From Rhabdophis nuchalis (Eukaryota > Chordata > Lepidosauria > Squamata > Natricidae): a stretch of DNA of 64,000 nucleotides. The stretch covers positions 96,887,375 through 96,951,374 of the forward strand of contig CM077644.1 of the NCBI GenBank assembly GCA_039707465.1, read 5' to 3'. Both the position numbers and the translations under genes were made by a program. The notes beneath the pieces are model-generated. The model did no database searches, was not told where the DNA came from, and was given only the letters and a program-made list of their open reading frames with translations. Positions 20,822 through 30,710 of the stretch are shown here, piece by piece. Within the stretch, counting starts at the first letter, position 1. Each line of letters opens with the position of its first letter.

Positions 20822-22201
20822 CAGAGGTATTATTCAGCAGGTTCTGGCCAGCTCTGGAGAACCAGTAGCGAAACGTTTGAGTAGTTCAGAGAACAGGTAA
20901 ATACCACCTCTGACTGGCCCCACCCCCATCTATTCTCTGCATCCCAAGTCCTGGCTGATTGGGAGGAAATGGGGATTTTGCAGTAACCTTCCCCTGCAGT
21001 GGGGAGGGAATGGAGCAGGGGTGGGTTTCTGCCAACATTATTATTTATTATTTATTTATTTTATTTAATTAGATTTCTACACCGACCCCTCTCCCCGAAG
21101 GGACTCGGGGCGGTGTACAGGTAAAATTAAAACTATCAAAACCACAACAATACATATAAACTAAAACCGAATTAAATAATCCCCTGTACAAATTTATAAA
21201 AATTAAAACTAGACCCATAAAATCGAATAAAATAATTTAAAATTGCAGATTGAGGAGGGAAGCATGAAGTTAGGCCACGCCGGCTAGATGAAACAAGTGG
21301 GTTTTGAGTTTCTGGCGGAAGGAGCAGAGGTCTGTGGTCGTTCTAATATCAGGGGGAAGGTCATTCCAGAGGGTCGGGCCCATCACAGAGAAGGCCCTTC
21401 CCCTGGGCGTCGCCCGCTGGCATTGCCTAGTGGACGGCACCCGGAGAAGTCCCTCTCTGTGAGAGCGAATCGGCCGAAGGGATGTATGGGGCAGGATACG
21501 ATCCCGCAAATAACTAGGTCCTGTGCCATGGAGTGCTTTAAAGATGATAACCAACACCTTGAAACGCACCCGAAAGGCCACAGGCAGCCAGTGCAGCCTG
21601 CGCAGGAGTGGTGTTACATGGGAGTATCTAGTAACTCCCAGGACTGCCCGCGCGGCCGCATTTTGGACCAGCTGTAGCCTTCGGGTGCATCTCAAGGGGA
21701 GCCCCATGTAGAAAGCATTACAGTAGTCTAGACGGGATGTCACAAGCGCATGAGTGACTGTGCGAAGGGCGTCCCGGTCCAATAGGGGACGCAACTGGTG
21801 CACCAGGCGAACCTGGTGAAACGCCCCCCTAGCCACGGCTGTCACATGGTCATCCATTGACAGCCGGGCATCTAGGAGGATGCCCAAGTTGCGTGCCCGA
21901 TCCATGGGGGCTAGATGTTCGCCAGTTCTGTCTGTGCGCATATGCAGTTGACTATAAATAGGACTGCGCAGCTGCAGAACATTTAAAAAGGTCAAAAAAA
22001 TATGTCGCGACAACCAGGGAACTGGTTCAGGGGCTTGGAGAGCATGCTGTTCCTACCGGTTCAGAGACCCAGTTTCCATTTCTACTACGCACCTCTGGAA
22101 TGGAGATTTTACAGTATCCTTTCCCTGCCATGCTCACCAAGCCACACCCACCAAGCCACGCCCACAGTAATGGGAGTAAAAAATATTGAATTCCACCACT
22201 G
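20822..22201. mobile_element. hAT-type miniature element carrying a nested LINE
   Basis: Ends CAGAGGTATTATTCAGCAGG and TTGAATTCCACCACTG are inverted copies of the GTGGGATT family termini. A perfect 8-bp duplication AAACAGAT flanks it (20814-20821, 22202-22209). About 950 bases of L2-like LINE (21038-21980) interrupt the body, so the original element was near 430 bp. Confidence 0.78.
21038..22013 (-). mobile_element. L2-like LINE, RT C-terminal half and 3' UTR
   Basis: An open 247-codon frame (22013-21270) encodes RT thumb and C-terminal sequence: ARNLGILLDARLSM, HALVTSRLDYCNAFYMGLP, LQLVQNAAARAVLGV, LHWLPV, FKALHG and AFSVMGPTLWNDLPP. A short 3' UTR with CGCCCCGAGTCC and an (AAATA)n tail at 21040-21060 follows. 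It is 5'-truncated, and inserted into the hAT element at 20822-22201. No stop codons interrupt the frame, so it is fairly young. Confidence 0.85.
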
Positions 22202-22209
22202 AAACAGAT

Positions 22210-22940
22210 GTGATGTGTGCCTAGAACTGCTTGTTTGGCAGGAGTGTGTGCATGCAAAATGATTTTGAAGGAATTTCAGAATAGCAGATTGCTATATTTC
22301 TTCCTGAAGGATATGTGTTTCATTTGGAAATTCCTCCAAATAATGGGTAATGTCATGATTTGTTCTTTTGAGCAAAATAACAATTGATGTGTTAAATTTT
22401 CAAAAGTGAAATAATTTTGGACAAATATTTGTCAGAAAAATGGCTGTTCTTTTCTTATTCAGGTCCAAATACGCCCAGTCTTGAACCCACTATTTGAAGG
22501 CAAAGAGACAAGGAAAAATTCAAGAAAAAAATTCCAGCAGGCCCTCAAAGGAATGTTTTGGACTAATGACTTTTCACATTATCCGTTGATAGCTGAAATA
22601 AGAGAAAACCTGTGCTTATTATTTTTGGCACAGCAAAATTTAATAACTGTAGAAGATGCCATAAATCGTTGAAGTGGAAATAAGACGTAAAATAAGAATG
22701 AGTTAGAATTTCAGTGAACCAAGAGCATTTGCTATTACTGAATATTTCCTCCCCTCATCCTCATCCCCCCACCCCCACCCCACCCCTGCCCATTATTCTG
22801 TGTTTTCCTAGCTTTTCCCAATATTGGCAAAGTTGGAACAGAGCAAAGAAAGAATATGTACAAACAATGAGGGAAAGCTAATTGTCTGTACTAAATTGAA
22901 TGCTGAATCAAAAATACCTTTTTTCAAATGTCTTTTCAGT
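22210..22940. other. Intergenic stretch with an unexplained coding-like segment
   Basis: Contains the candidate exon at 22463-22672 and a C-rich run at 22750-22795. Nothing else recognised. Confidence 0.4.
22463..22672 (+). other. Candidate orphan terminal exon, unidentified
   Basis: A strong acceptor (TTCTTTTCTTATTCAG, AG at 22461-22462) is followed by 69 open codons to TGA. The inferred peptide has normal complexity and mixed charge (PLFEGKETRKNS, FQQALKGMFW, PLIAEIRENLCLLFLAQQ). It resembles no repeat I know. There is no ATG at its start and no upstream exon was found. Could be chance. Confidence 0.2.
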
Positions 22941-22959
22941 ATTTTAAGTATCTTTATTT

Positions 22960-23436
22960 TTATTTTTTTATTTTTTTTAATCATATTTATATCCCGCCCT
23001 TCTCCGCAGAGGACCCAGGGTGGCGCACAGGAATTTAAAAGCATACAAAAGAATAAATACATAATTTAAAAACATATTAAATTATTCTAGTCCTATGCTA
23101 AAACCAATTTTAAAATTCCCAATTTAAAACTCTCTAAAATAGTCCCCACGGGAGGTTAGGCTAGGCTGGCTTGCTGAAAAAGATGTGTCTTTAGACACTG
23201 GCGGAAGAGGCGGAGGTCGGTGATGGTACGTAATTCAGGGGGTAGGTCATTCCAAAGGGCAGGGCCCGCCACAGAGAAGGCTCTTCTGGGTGTCGCCAGA
23301 CGGCATTGCCCGGCCGACGGCACCCTGAGAAGACTCTCTCTGTGGGAGCGGATCGGCCGAAGGGATGTATGGGGCAGGAGGTGGTCTCGCATATAACTAG
23401 GCCCCGAGCCATGGAGCGCTTTAAAGATGGTCGTCA
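22960..23436 (-). mobile_element. L2-like LINE 3' end
   Basis: The minus strand encodes FKALHGSGPSYMRDHLLPHTSLRPIRSH and RAFSVAGPALWNDLPPELR with one small deletion, then the CGCCCTTCTCC 3' signature and a T-rich plus-strand edge near 22960. 5'-truncated. Confidence 0.75.
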
Positions 23437-24084
23437 AAAGTATCTGCATGATTTGCTTTGAAAATACTAAGAAAGAGAATGTTAACTAATTTTTGAGGAT
23501 CTTCAAAAATGTAAAATTCTAGGAAGAATTGATTGTCCTTTTGAAAATTGTCACCAGGACTCGGTGAACAAGGTAACTGCTTTTTTTCTGAGTCTTCATA
23601 GCTGTTCAACCATCTGCAAATCTTTTATCATCCAGCTTAATGAAACTGCAAAGTAAGTGCGGGCTAATAAACAAACAACATACAGTCAGTAAATTGAAAG
23701 AGGCAATTTAATCTATGAAGACTTAAAAGCTCTGTTTAGTCAAGAATCTTAATTAACTCAGTGCAGGCAGATGTAGCCACAACACACTGCTTGTCATATT
23801 AATTATACAATAATTACTGTATTATATCTTCCCTTATCTTTTTCACAAATACAATAATCAACCCAGGAATACTCCTATTTATATCTTTATGTTTTGTTTC
23901 CCATATGAAGAAATTTCCACTTGCCTCTGTTAATTTAACCTATCAAGACAGTTTTGAATGATATTTCCATATTTTAGAATATTAGCTCTCCTATCCAGCG
24001 TTGTGTTACCTGCAAGTGAAAGAAACACCACCTTCACCTTTTCATCCACTTCATTAAGAAAAACAAAAACTCCAAAGGTAGTTA
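23437..24084. other. AT-rich intergenic stretch
   Basis: No gene or transposon recognised. Confidence 0.5.
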
Positions 24085-25460
24085 TATTTTTACCTTTGGA
24101 AAATTACCAACATCTTTTCGTGAAATGGACTCTCTCTCTCTACTAATGAAGAAATTTCTGGACTAATTGATTCCTTCCCTGAGTGCCTTCTCTGTTAAAG
24201 TTTTTGATTGTGAAAAGTGTTTCTCTGCTGGGTCTTGAATTCTTTTACAACTTTCACCTGAACTGTTTTGCTCCTGATTTGCCTCAACGGCCCCACCCCA
24301 AAAACGCCATCTTAGTGACACTGACTTTAACAGCTTACCATGGCATCAAAATCAGAATTGGCAGGATTGGAACAAAGAATGTCATCTTTGGAATCAGTGT
24401 TACAAGCTCTGGTGCAGGAAATTAAAGCTTTGAGAGCTGATAATAAAAGTTTTAAGGAGGACCTTCTGGAAACATGGAAGCAAGTGTTGGAGAATTCACA
24501 GAAGACTGAGGAGCTGGAAGGGGGGCTGGCTGGGGCAAAGGGAGAACTTAAAAATGTCAACATTGAAATTGCAGATTTGTCTGGTCATATGTCTAGGATG
24601 GATTTTGAAAGGATGTCATATTTTTTAAGATTTCAGAATGTTTCTGAAGAATCTGGTGAATACCTTCCTGATCTCATGAGCACAATTTTAGCAGAATATT
24701 TACAGAAACCTAAAGATGAGATCAGGGGGGATATTGACCTAGTCTACAGAATAAATTCAGCATATGCCAGGATAAATGAAGTACCCAGAGAGATACATAT
24801 TAAATTTGTTAGAAGGTCAACTAGAGAGGGAATTTTGAAGGCGCAGAGAGGGGGGCCGTTAATTTACCAACAAAAGGAAGTCACCATCTTGAGGCAGATC
24901 CCAAAAAAGATTAGGGAGGTGAGAAGGAAATTTTCCTTCTTATCCAAAAAATTGTTTGACCACGGGATTTGGTTCAAGTGGGTGATGCCGGAAGGGATGT
25001 TGGTGTTCTGGGAAGGAGGAAGAGTGAGGATTAAAACAGTTGCTGAGGCGGAAGCCTTTCTTAAAAAACATTCCTCTATCCTGGGGGAAGATCCAGGGGG
25101 GACGGAGGGGGCCATGGCCCCGCCCGCTGGGGGCCAAGGAGGAGAAAAAGAAGATACAATTGCCAAGAGACTTAGATCGAAAAAATAACTTTGCTTTTTT
25201 TTAAATTATTATTAATATTGTTTAACCTTATGTCTGGATGTTTGTACATGACTGCTAGCATAGAATGGAGAATTTAGGAATTTTGTACTTATTTTCACCT
25301 TGTAGTACTTTTGGAAAAATGTTTTTTTTTAATGTTTTATTATGAAGCCCTAGAAGGGCCAATGATCCCGACGCGAAAGTTCTTAATATGTTTCTGTATC
25401 CCTTACCCTACCCTTTTCGAAAATTGTAAAAACCAATAAAACTTTTTCAATATAAAAAAA
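24085..25460 (+). mobile_element. ORF1-only LINE, copy B, 5'-truncated
   Basis: Nearly identical to copy A from its base 4888 onward: part of the 5' region, complete ORF1 (24340-25188), the same 3' UTR, AATAAA at 25436-25441 and an A-rich tail to about 25475. It lacks the first ~610 bases of copy A. No clear target duplication. ORF1 is followed directly by the 3' UTR. Confidence 0.85.
24340..25188 (+). CDS. L1-type ORF1 protein (intact, 282 aa)
   Basis: An open frame from an ATG in context TACCATGG. Residues 1-92 form heptad-rich coiled coil. About 93-172 is an RRM-like region (SYFLRFQNV, PREIHIKFVRR, REGILKAQR). About 175-243 is the C-terminal domain (LFDHGIWFKWVMPEGMLVFW, then an AEAFLKK helix), followed by a Gly/Pro linker and a basic KRLRSKK end. 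This order is that of L1 ORF1p, an RNA-binding chaperone that forms trimers on LINE RNA. Copy A has the same frame with one nonsense codon at position 94. No ORF2 follows. Confidence 0.88.
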   Translation: MASKSELAGLEQRMSSLESVLQALVQEIKALRADNKSFKEDLLETWKQVLENSQKTEELEGGLAGAKGELKNVNIEIADLSGHMSRMDFERMSYFLRFQNVSEESGEYLPDLMSTILAEYLQKPKDEIRGDIDLVYRINSAYARINEVPREIHIKFVRRSTREGILKAQRGGPLIYQQKEVTILRQIPKKIREVRRKFSFLSKKLFDHGIWFKWVMPEGMLVFWEGGRVRIKTVAEAEAFLKKHSSILGEDPGGTEGAMAPPAGGQGGEKEDTIAKRLRSKK

Positions 25461-25475
25461 AAAAGAAAAAGAAAA

Positions 25476-26378
25476 ACTCTTGGAGTCCTAGTAGACAACC
25501 ATTTAAATATGAGCCAGCAGTGTGCAGCAACTGCGAAAAAAGCCAACAGTTCTAGGCTACATAAACAGAGGGATAGAATCAAGATCACAGGAGATGTTAA
25601 TACCACTTTATAATGCCTTGGTAAGGTCACACTTGGAATACTGCATTCAGTTTTGGTCGCCACTGTTATGGGTTCGAAGGAAGAGTCCAGGCTGGTCAGA
25701 TTCAACAGGTTTTTTATTTAACAGGAGCGGTAGCAACTATGTACAGCAAAAAGCGCGCGTTCTCTGTCTGACAGCTATTTATAGTCAAGCTGTCAGACAG
25801 AGAACCAATCAGCGCGTCTCCCGCTCTCGGCTTCAGCCAGCCGCGTCTTAGCCAATCAGACGCGACTGGCTGTTGCCGGGGATTTTAAAGAAGTGTCAGT
25901 ATGCAACAGCCACGATGTACAAAAGATGCGGAGACTCTAGAAAGAGTGCAGAGAAGAGTAACAAAGATGATTAGGGGACTGGAAACTAAAACATATGAAG
26001 AACGGTTGCAGGAACTGCTTATGTCTAGTTTAATGAAAAGTAGGACCAGGGAAGACATAATAGCAGTGTTCCAATATCTCAGGGGTTGCCACAAAGAAGA
26101 GGGAGTCAAGCTATTCTCCAAGGCACCTGAGGGTAGAATAAGAAGCAATGGGTGGAAACTAATCAAGGAGAGGAACAACTTAGAATTGAGGAAAAATTTC
26201 CTGACAGAACAATTAATCAGTGGAACAGCTTGCCTCCAGAAGTTGTGAATACCCCAACCCTGGAAGTTTTAAAGAAGATTTTGGATAGCCATTTGTTTGA
26301 ACCGGTATAAGGTTCCTGACTAGGCAGGGGACTAGAAGAGCTCCAAGGTCCCTTCCAACTCTGGTATTGTATTGAATT
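25476..26378 (+). mobile_element. CR1 LINE 3' portion, split by a solo LTR
   Basis: Before the break (25476-25663) it encodes the RT end LGVLVDNHLNMSQQC, LGYINRGIESRSQEMLIPLYNALVRSHLEYCIQFW. After it (25909 on) it continues TLERVQRRVTKMIRGLE, YEERLQEL, VFQYLRGCHKEEGVKLFS and RKNFL. The 3' UTR ends GGTCCCTTCCAACTCTGGTATTGTATTG, the CR1 terminus. A few frameshifts are present. Confidence 0.88.
25664..25908 (-). mobile_element. Solo LTR (245 bp) inside CR1
   Basis: On the minus strand it runs TGTTGCATACTG..GAACCCATAACA, flanked by GCCAC at 25659-25663 and 25909-25913. Two CCAAT-type boxes (plus-strand CCAATC at 25805 and 25852), a TATAAATAG box (25783-25775) and AATAAA further on give a complete LTR promoter layout. 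The TATA box is the loop of a perfect 18-bp inverted repeat (25759-25776 with 25788-25805). Unrelated in sequence to the gypsy LTR at 12.65 kb. Confidence 0.85.
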
Positions 26379-26379
26379 G

Positions 26380-26866
26380 TTAAAAAGACCAGAAGACCCA
26401 GGACTGATCTTTGTGGTATCCTGTCTCAGATCTGATAATGAACATTTTCCAAACATGATTTTGAAGCCAGATATGTCTCCACTTAATGTCAGGCCATCCT
26501 GCTTACACTCAACTAGTTCGCTGATCGGTATGTCATGCTGATAGTCAGCAAAATGTTTTCTTGGAGGTGTTATATTTGATCTTAATAGCATTCCCACTCT
26601 CTACTGAGGAAGTTATCCAATGAAAGTATATGTTACTTTAGCCTTGCAACATTTGTATGTCATCTGGTTAATATTCCCTTCTTTCAAGAAGCTTATAAAT
26701 CAATGCTTATTAAAAAAAAAAGGTTCATCTTACAAATCAAATACAAATAACATTAATCTTATCAGTTTTCAATATCAAACAGAATTGTTCTGCAGTTTAT
26801 TGTAGCTTCCAGAGGGGGGCAGGATTTGTTCCCCTCAAGGCATCCTGCCCTTCACCAGAGGAAGCA
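26380..26866. other. Intergenic stretch, nothing recognised
   Basis: About 490 bases without a supported feature. Confidence 0.45.
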
Positions 26867-27279
26867 CAGGTTGTCCTTGAGTTATGACCATAATTGAGCC
26901 CAAAATTTCTTTTGCTAAGTGAGACATTTGTTAAGTGAGTTTTATCCCATTATATTAATTTTCTTGCCATAGTTGTTAAGTGAATCCCTGCAGTTGTTAA
27001 GTTAGTAACATCGTTGTAAAGTGAATCTGGCTTCCCCATTGACTTTCCTTGTCAGAAGGTCACAAAAGGTGATCATATGACCCCGAGATACTGCAACCGT
27101 CATAAATATGAGTCAGTTGCCAAATGTCTGGATTTTGATCATATGACCATGAATATGCTGCAATGGTCATAAGTATGAGAAGCCATAAGACTGTTACTTA
27201 CTTACTTACAACAGCGCTTTGTAAAGTGCTGTTGTAACTTCAAACATTAAATGTACTTTTCTAAGTCATGGATTGCCTG
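26867..27279. mobile_element. hAT-type miniature element, TAGTCCTCGACTTA family
   Basis: Begins CAGGTTGTCCTTGAGTTATGACC and ends CTAAGTCATGGATTGCCTG. The body contains GTTAAGTGAATC, TTGCTAAGTGAG, CCCCATTGACTTTCCTTGTCAGAAGGTC and GTCATAAATATGAGTCAGTTGCCAA, all shared with copies at 29.8, 44.85, 54.98 and 62.03 kb. The target duplication is not clear. Confidence 0.65.
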
Positions 27280-27374
27280 TACAAGATTTCTCTAAGATAA
27301 TATAGGAAGCTTCAGCAAGAACATCAGCTAATTCCTCACTATCACAAATGCAATTCACGTGGTCCTGGAGATGT

Positions 27375-27655
27375 AATTAAAGGTAAATGTTCCACTCGCA
27401 CATATGTGGTAGTTGTTCCTGACTCTAGGGGGCGGTGCTCATCTTTATTTCAAAGCCAAAAAGCCAGTGCTGTCTGAAGACATCTCCAGGGTCATGTGGC
27501 CAGCATGACTAAACGCCAAAGGCGCACAGAACGCTGTTACCTTCCCATCAAAGGTGGTTCCTATTTTTCTACTTGCATTTTTACATGCTTTTGAACTGCT
27601 AGGTTGGCAGAAGCTGGGACAAGTAACGGGAGCTCACTCCGTTATGCGACATTGT
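27375..27655. repeat. Unclassified reptile interspersed repeat
   Basis: Sequence such as GACTCTAGGGGGCGGTGCTC, CTGTCTGAAGACATCTCCAGGGTCATGTGGCC and GCAGAAGCTGGGACAAGTAACGGGAGC. I recognise it as a common reptile repeat but cannot name the family. Confidence 0.45.
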
Positions 27656-28054
27656 AATTGTACTAAGATGCAATTGGGTGTTTTCCAATAAGAACAGATC
27701 AGTGATCAGCCCTTGTGACTTTCTGCATTTCTCCCTCATTTGACAGCACCTATATTTTATTTTACATGAGGAATCGCACTGTGAGATATTGAGCAATTGC
27801 AGGTACATTTTTTCCTCAAGGCAAACGTGTTTCGGTTTCCAGATGGCTTTATAAAATCCCCTGACTTATGCAAAGTGTAAGACACTGGATATAATTCACA
27901 GGATGATGGATGATGTTTTGCTAAGGTTGCTGTTTGGACATACAGTAGCAGGACAGTTAGATCTTGAAAATAAAGTATTATTTGGGAGAAAAAATCCTTG
28001 ACTAAGTGCATAGCCAGTCTCTGAAAATAAATAGATGAGAAAAGAGCTTATTTT

Positions 28055-29075
28055 CAATACTGGGGCAGGTCTTGGTGTATGGGGGGGGGGGGGGGAACCA
28101 CCCAGGGATGGGTTGCTGGGGGTATGCACGGGTTTGGGCAATCCTCTAGTTAGGATTCTGCCCAGTTCGGTGAACCCCCAAATGCCACCTATGGCTGGGC
28201 AAGCCTACCCTGCCCTACCTCACCCCACCCAGCCTGTCCCTTCCCTCCCAGGAGTCTCCATGTGGTCCGTTCATCATGCCAGGTAAGTGAAAGGCACACA
28301 TGGAGGCTTAGGAAGGGGAGAAAACAGGCCTACCAGAGGTTCCAGAAGTCCAGAAACAGAGCTGTTTCCAGCCTCTGGAGGGTCTTCAGAGACTGGGGAA
28401 GCAGTTTTCACTCTCCTGGAGGCTCAGGGAAAGCCTCAGAAGCCTGGGGAGAACGAAAAATGGGCCTACCGGAGGTTCCGGAAGTCTGCAAAGAGGCCTT
28501 TTTCTGGCCTCCGGAGGGCCGTCGGAGCCCGGGGGAAACAGTTTTTATCCTCCCTGAGGCTTGGGAAAGCCTCCGGAATCTGGGGAGGGGAAAAAAACAC
28601 CTCCCATGGTGCAGGAGGCTGACTAGGCCAGTGATGGCGAACCTATGGCACGGGTGCCACAGGTGGCACGCGGAACTATTTCTTAGGGCACGCGAGGTGT
28701 TGCCCTATCAGCTCCAGCACACATGTGTGCACTAGCCAGCTGATTTAGGCCTTCTTTTGAGGCCGTTTTTTGCCCTCTGTAGGCTTCAGGGAAGCTGCTG
28801 AAGCTTCTGGAGGTGGTGGGGGAGGATGTTTTCACCCTTCCCATGCTCCTAAAAAGCCTCTGGAGCCTGGGAAGGGCGAAAAAAGCATGCCAAAAACAGG
28901 GGGTTGTGCACATAGCATTATGGGTGGGGCACGCCCATGCACAACCCCCCTGCGTTCCCTCCGCTTTTGGCACGTGAGCCAAAAAAGGTTAGCCATCACT
29001 GGACTAGGCCATGCCCACCATGGCCACGCCCACCCAGCAACGGGGCAGCAAACCCGTTGCTGCAATTTTTAAAGC
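28055..29075. mobile_element. Composite hAT-type element (outer), with tandem units
   Basis: Outer sequence shares the GGAGTCTCCATGTGGTCCGTTCATCATGCCAGGTAA block and the CCACGCCCACCCAGCAAC block with the element at 3661-4077. It contains two to three ~135-bp units (starting near 28319 and 28454) of 'ggcctaccggaggttccggaag' type. A poly-G run of 15 lies at 28081. A second hAT element (28629-29001) is nested in it. Outer ends are degraded. Confidence 0.55.
28629..29001. mobile_element. hAT-type miniature element, GATGGCGAACC family (373 bp, exact TSD)
   Basis: Ends CAGTGATGGCGAACCTATGGCAC and AAGGTTAGCCATCACTG are inverted. A perfect 8-bp duplication GACTAGGC flanks it (28621-28628, 29002-29009). 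This is the best-defined member of the family here. No transposase is encoded. Confidence 0.88.
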
Positions 29076-29219
29076 CTACCCTGAAACCACTCACTGTTCT
29101 GAAAAGTAGAATCCTTCAGAAGAGGTCATATTTTAATTTAGCCCAACCATCTACACCCCAGACTCCTAACGCCTCATGACTAGTGTCCCATCTTTTTAAA
29201 TGGATTGGACTTCAGTCAA

Positions 29220-29632
29220 ACAATTACATTACATCCCTTAGACTGATACGCTCCCACAGAGAGGGCCTTCTCAGGGTGCCGTCGGCTGGACAATGCCGAC
29301 TGGCGACACCCAGGGGAAGGGCCTTCTCTGTGGTGGGCCCTGCCCTGTGGAACGACCTACCCCCAGAACTTCGTACCATCACCGACCTCTGCCTCTTCCG
29401 CCAGTGTTTAAAAACACACCTCTTTCATCAAGCCGGCCTAACATAACCTCCGCTGGGACTAGTTTCGGGGATTTTAATTGGTTTTTAGCGCAGGACAGGC
29501 ATTTAATGGGTTTTTAAATTTTGTATTACAATTTTGTATGTATTTTAAATTCCTGTGCGCCGCCCTGGGTCCTTTTGGAGAAGGGCGGGATATAAATCTA
29601 ATAAATAAATAAATAAATAAATAAACTATTTA
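29220..29632 (+). mobile_element. L2-like LINE 3' end
   Basis: The plus strand encodes LIRSHREGLLRVPSAGQ, RAFSVVGPALWNDLPPELR and FRQCLKTHLFHQA. The 3' UTR follows with CGCCGCCCTGGGTCC, GGGCGGGATATAAAT and (AATA)n. Confidence 0.8.
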
Positions 29633-29837
29633 TGCTAATAAAATTATAAATATTGCTTTGCAGGCCCCAGTCTATTTTCCCTCTCCAAGTCTCATTTTCC
29701 ACTTTTTTTCCATAGTATATTATATACCGTTTCCTCCTTGTAGTCACTGATTAGGATCATGTTTCATTACAGGGAATATGGGTAGTCCTTGACTTACAAC
29801 CACAACTGAGCCTAAGATTTCTGTTGCTGAGTTCATT

Positions 29838-29897
29838 TAGCCACCCTGGATCCTCGGTGGAGAAGGGCGGGATATAAATTTAAATAAATAAATAAAA
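29838..29897 (+). mobile_element. L2-like LINE extreme 3' tip
   Basis: About 60 bases: CCACCCTGGATCC..GAGAAGGGCGGGATATAAATTT(AAATA)n, the terminal signature of the L2-like LINEs in this window. Confidence 0.65.
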
Positions 29898-30150
29898 GTG
29901 ACCGTTCAATGTTACAAAGGGACTGAAAAAAGTCATTTATGATTCCTCACACACACACACACCCCTACAACCATTGCAGCACGTGATCAACATTTAGATG
30001 GTTGGCAACTGACTCATATTTATGATGGTTGTAGTGCCCCAGGATCATATGATAATCTTTTGTGACCTTGTGACAAGCAGAGTCAATGGAGAAGCCATGT
30101 TCATTTAACAGCCATATTACTAACTTAACAATTGCAGTGCTTCACTAGAC

Positions 30151-30285
30151 TAGGGGTCTGCAAAGTGGGCTCTTTTAAGACTGGTGGACTTCAACTCCCA
30201 GAATTCCCCAGCCAGCCTGGCTGGCTGGGGAATTCTGGGAGTTGAAGTCCACCAGTCTTAAAAGAGCCGACTTTGCAGACCCCTG
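30151..30285. mobile_element. 135-bp hairpin element, subfamily A
   Basis: Nearly perfect palindrome (arms about 60 bases, centre at the CCAGCCAGCCTGGCTGGCTGG region). Flanking 8-mers CACTAGAC and CACTAGAT match at seven positions, consistent with hAT-type integration. Same sequence family as 55716-55850. Confidence 0.85.
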
Positions 30286-30484
30286 CACTAGATAATTGTG
30301 GCAAGAAAGGTCGTATGGGTCAAGACTCTCTTAACAATTGTCTCACTAAGCAACAGAAATGTTGAGCTCCATTATGCTTCTAAGTTGAGGACTAAATAGA
30401 ATCTGCAGTCACCAAAGAGTGTACAGGATGAATATGAATATGAATGCCATTGTGCCCATAATTAAAATATGACCAGAATCTAGG

Positions 30485-30710
30485 GGTGGAATTCAGCCGG
30501 CTTGAATTGGTTCTGGCGAACCGGTCGCTCCAACGATCAGCTGAAAGCCAACCTGTTCACTCTGGCGATCCGGTGTGCCCGCCCGCCTGCCCCTGCACTA
30601 TACTGACCTATATTTCCTTTGTTTGAAGCCCAGCTGATTGGTGCAGTAGAGCGGATTGCTGCGCCTCAGCTGCTTTTGAGCTGTTTTCAAATGCGCAAAC
30701 AATTGAAGTG
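30485..30710. repeat. Partial hAT-type GTGGGATT element
   Basis: Starts AGGGGTGGAATTCAGCCGGCTTG, like the termini of the family. The rest is diverged and no right end is visible. Confidence 0.4.

Larger units (their letters stand above)
29780..30396. mobile_element. hAT-type TAGTCCTCGACTTA element with two nested insertions
   Basis: Begins GGGTAGTCCTTGACTTACAACCAC and ends TCTAAGTTGAGGACTA. The body carries GGCAACTGACTCATATTTATGATGG and other family landmarks. An L2 3' tip (29838-29897) and the 135-bp hairpin element (30151-30285) are inserted in it; a CA run lies at 29948. Confidence 0.65.

Noticed and set aside
28262..28735. 157-codon frame
   Set aside because: Covers tandem units of a composite hAT-type element and its nested insertion.
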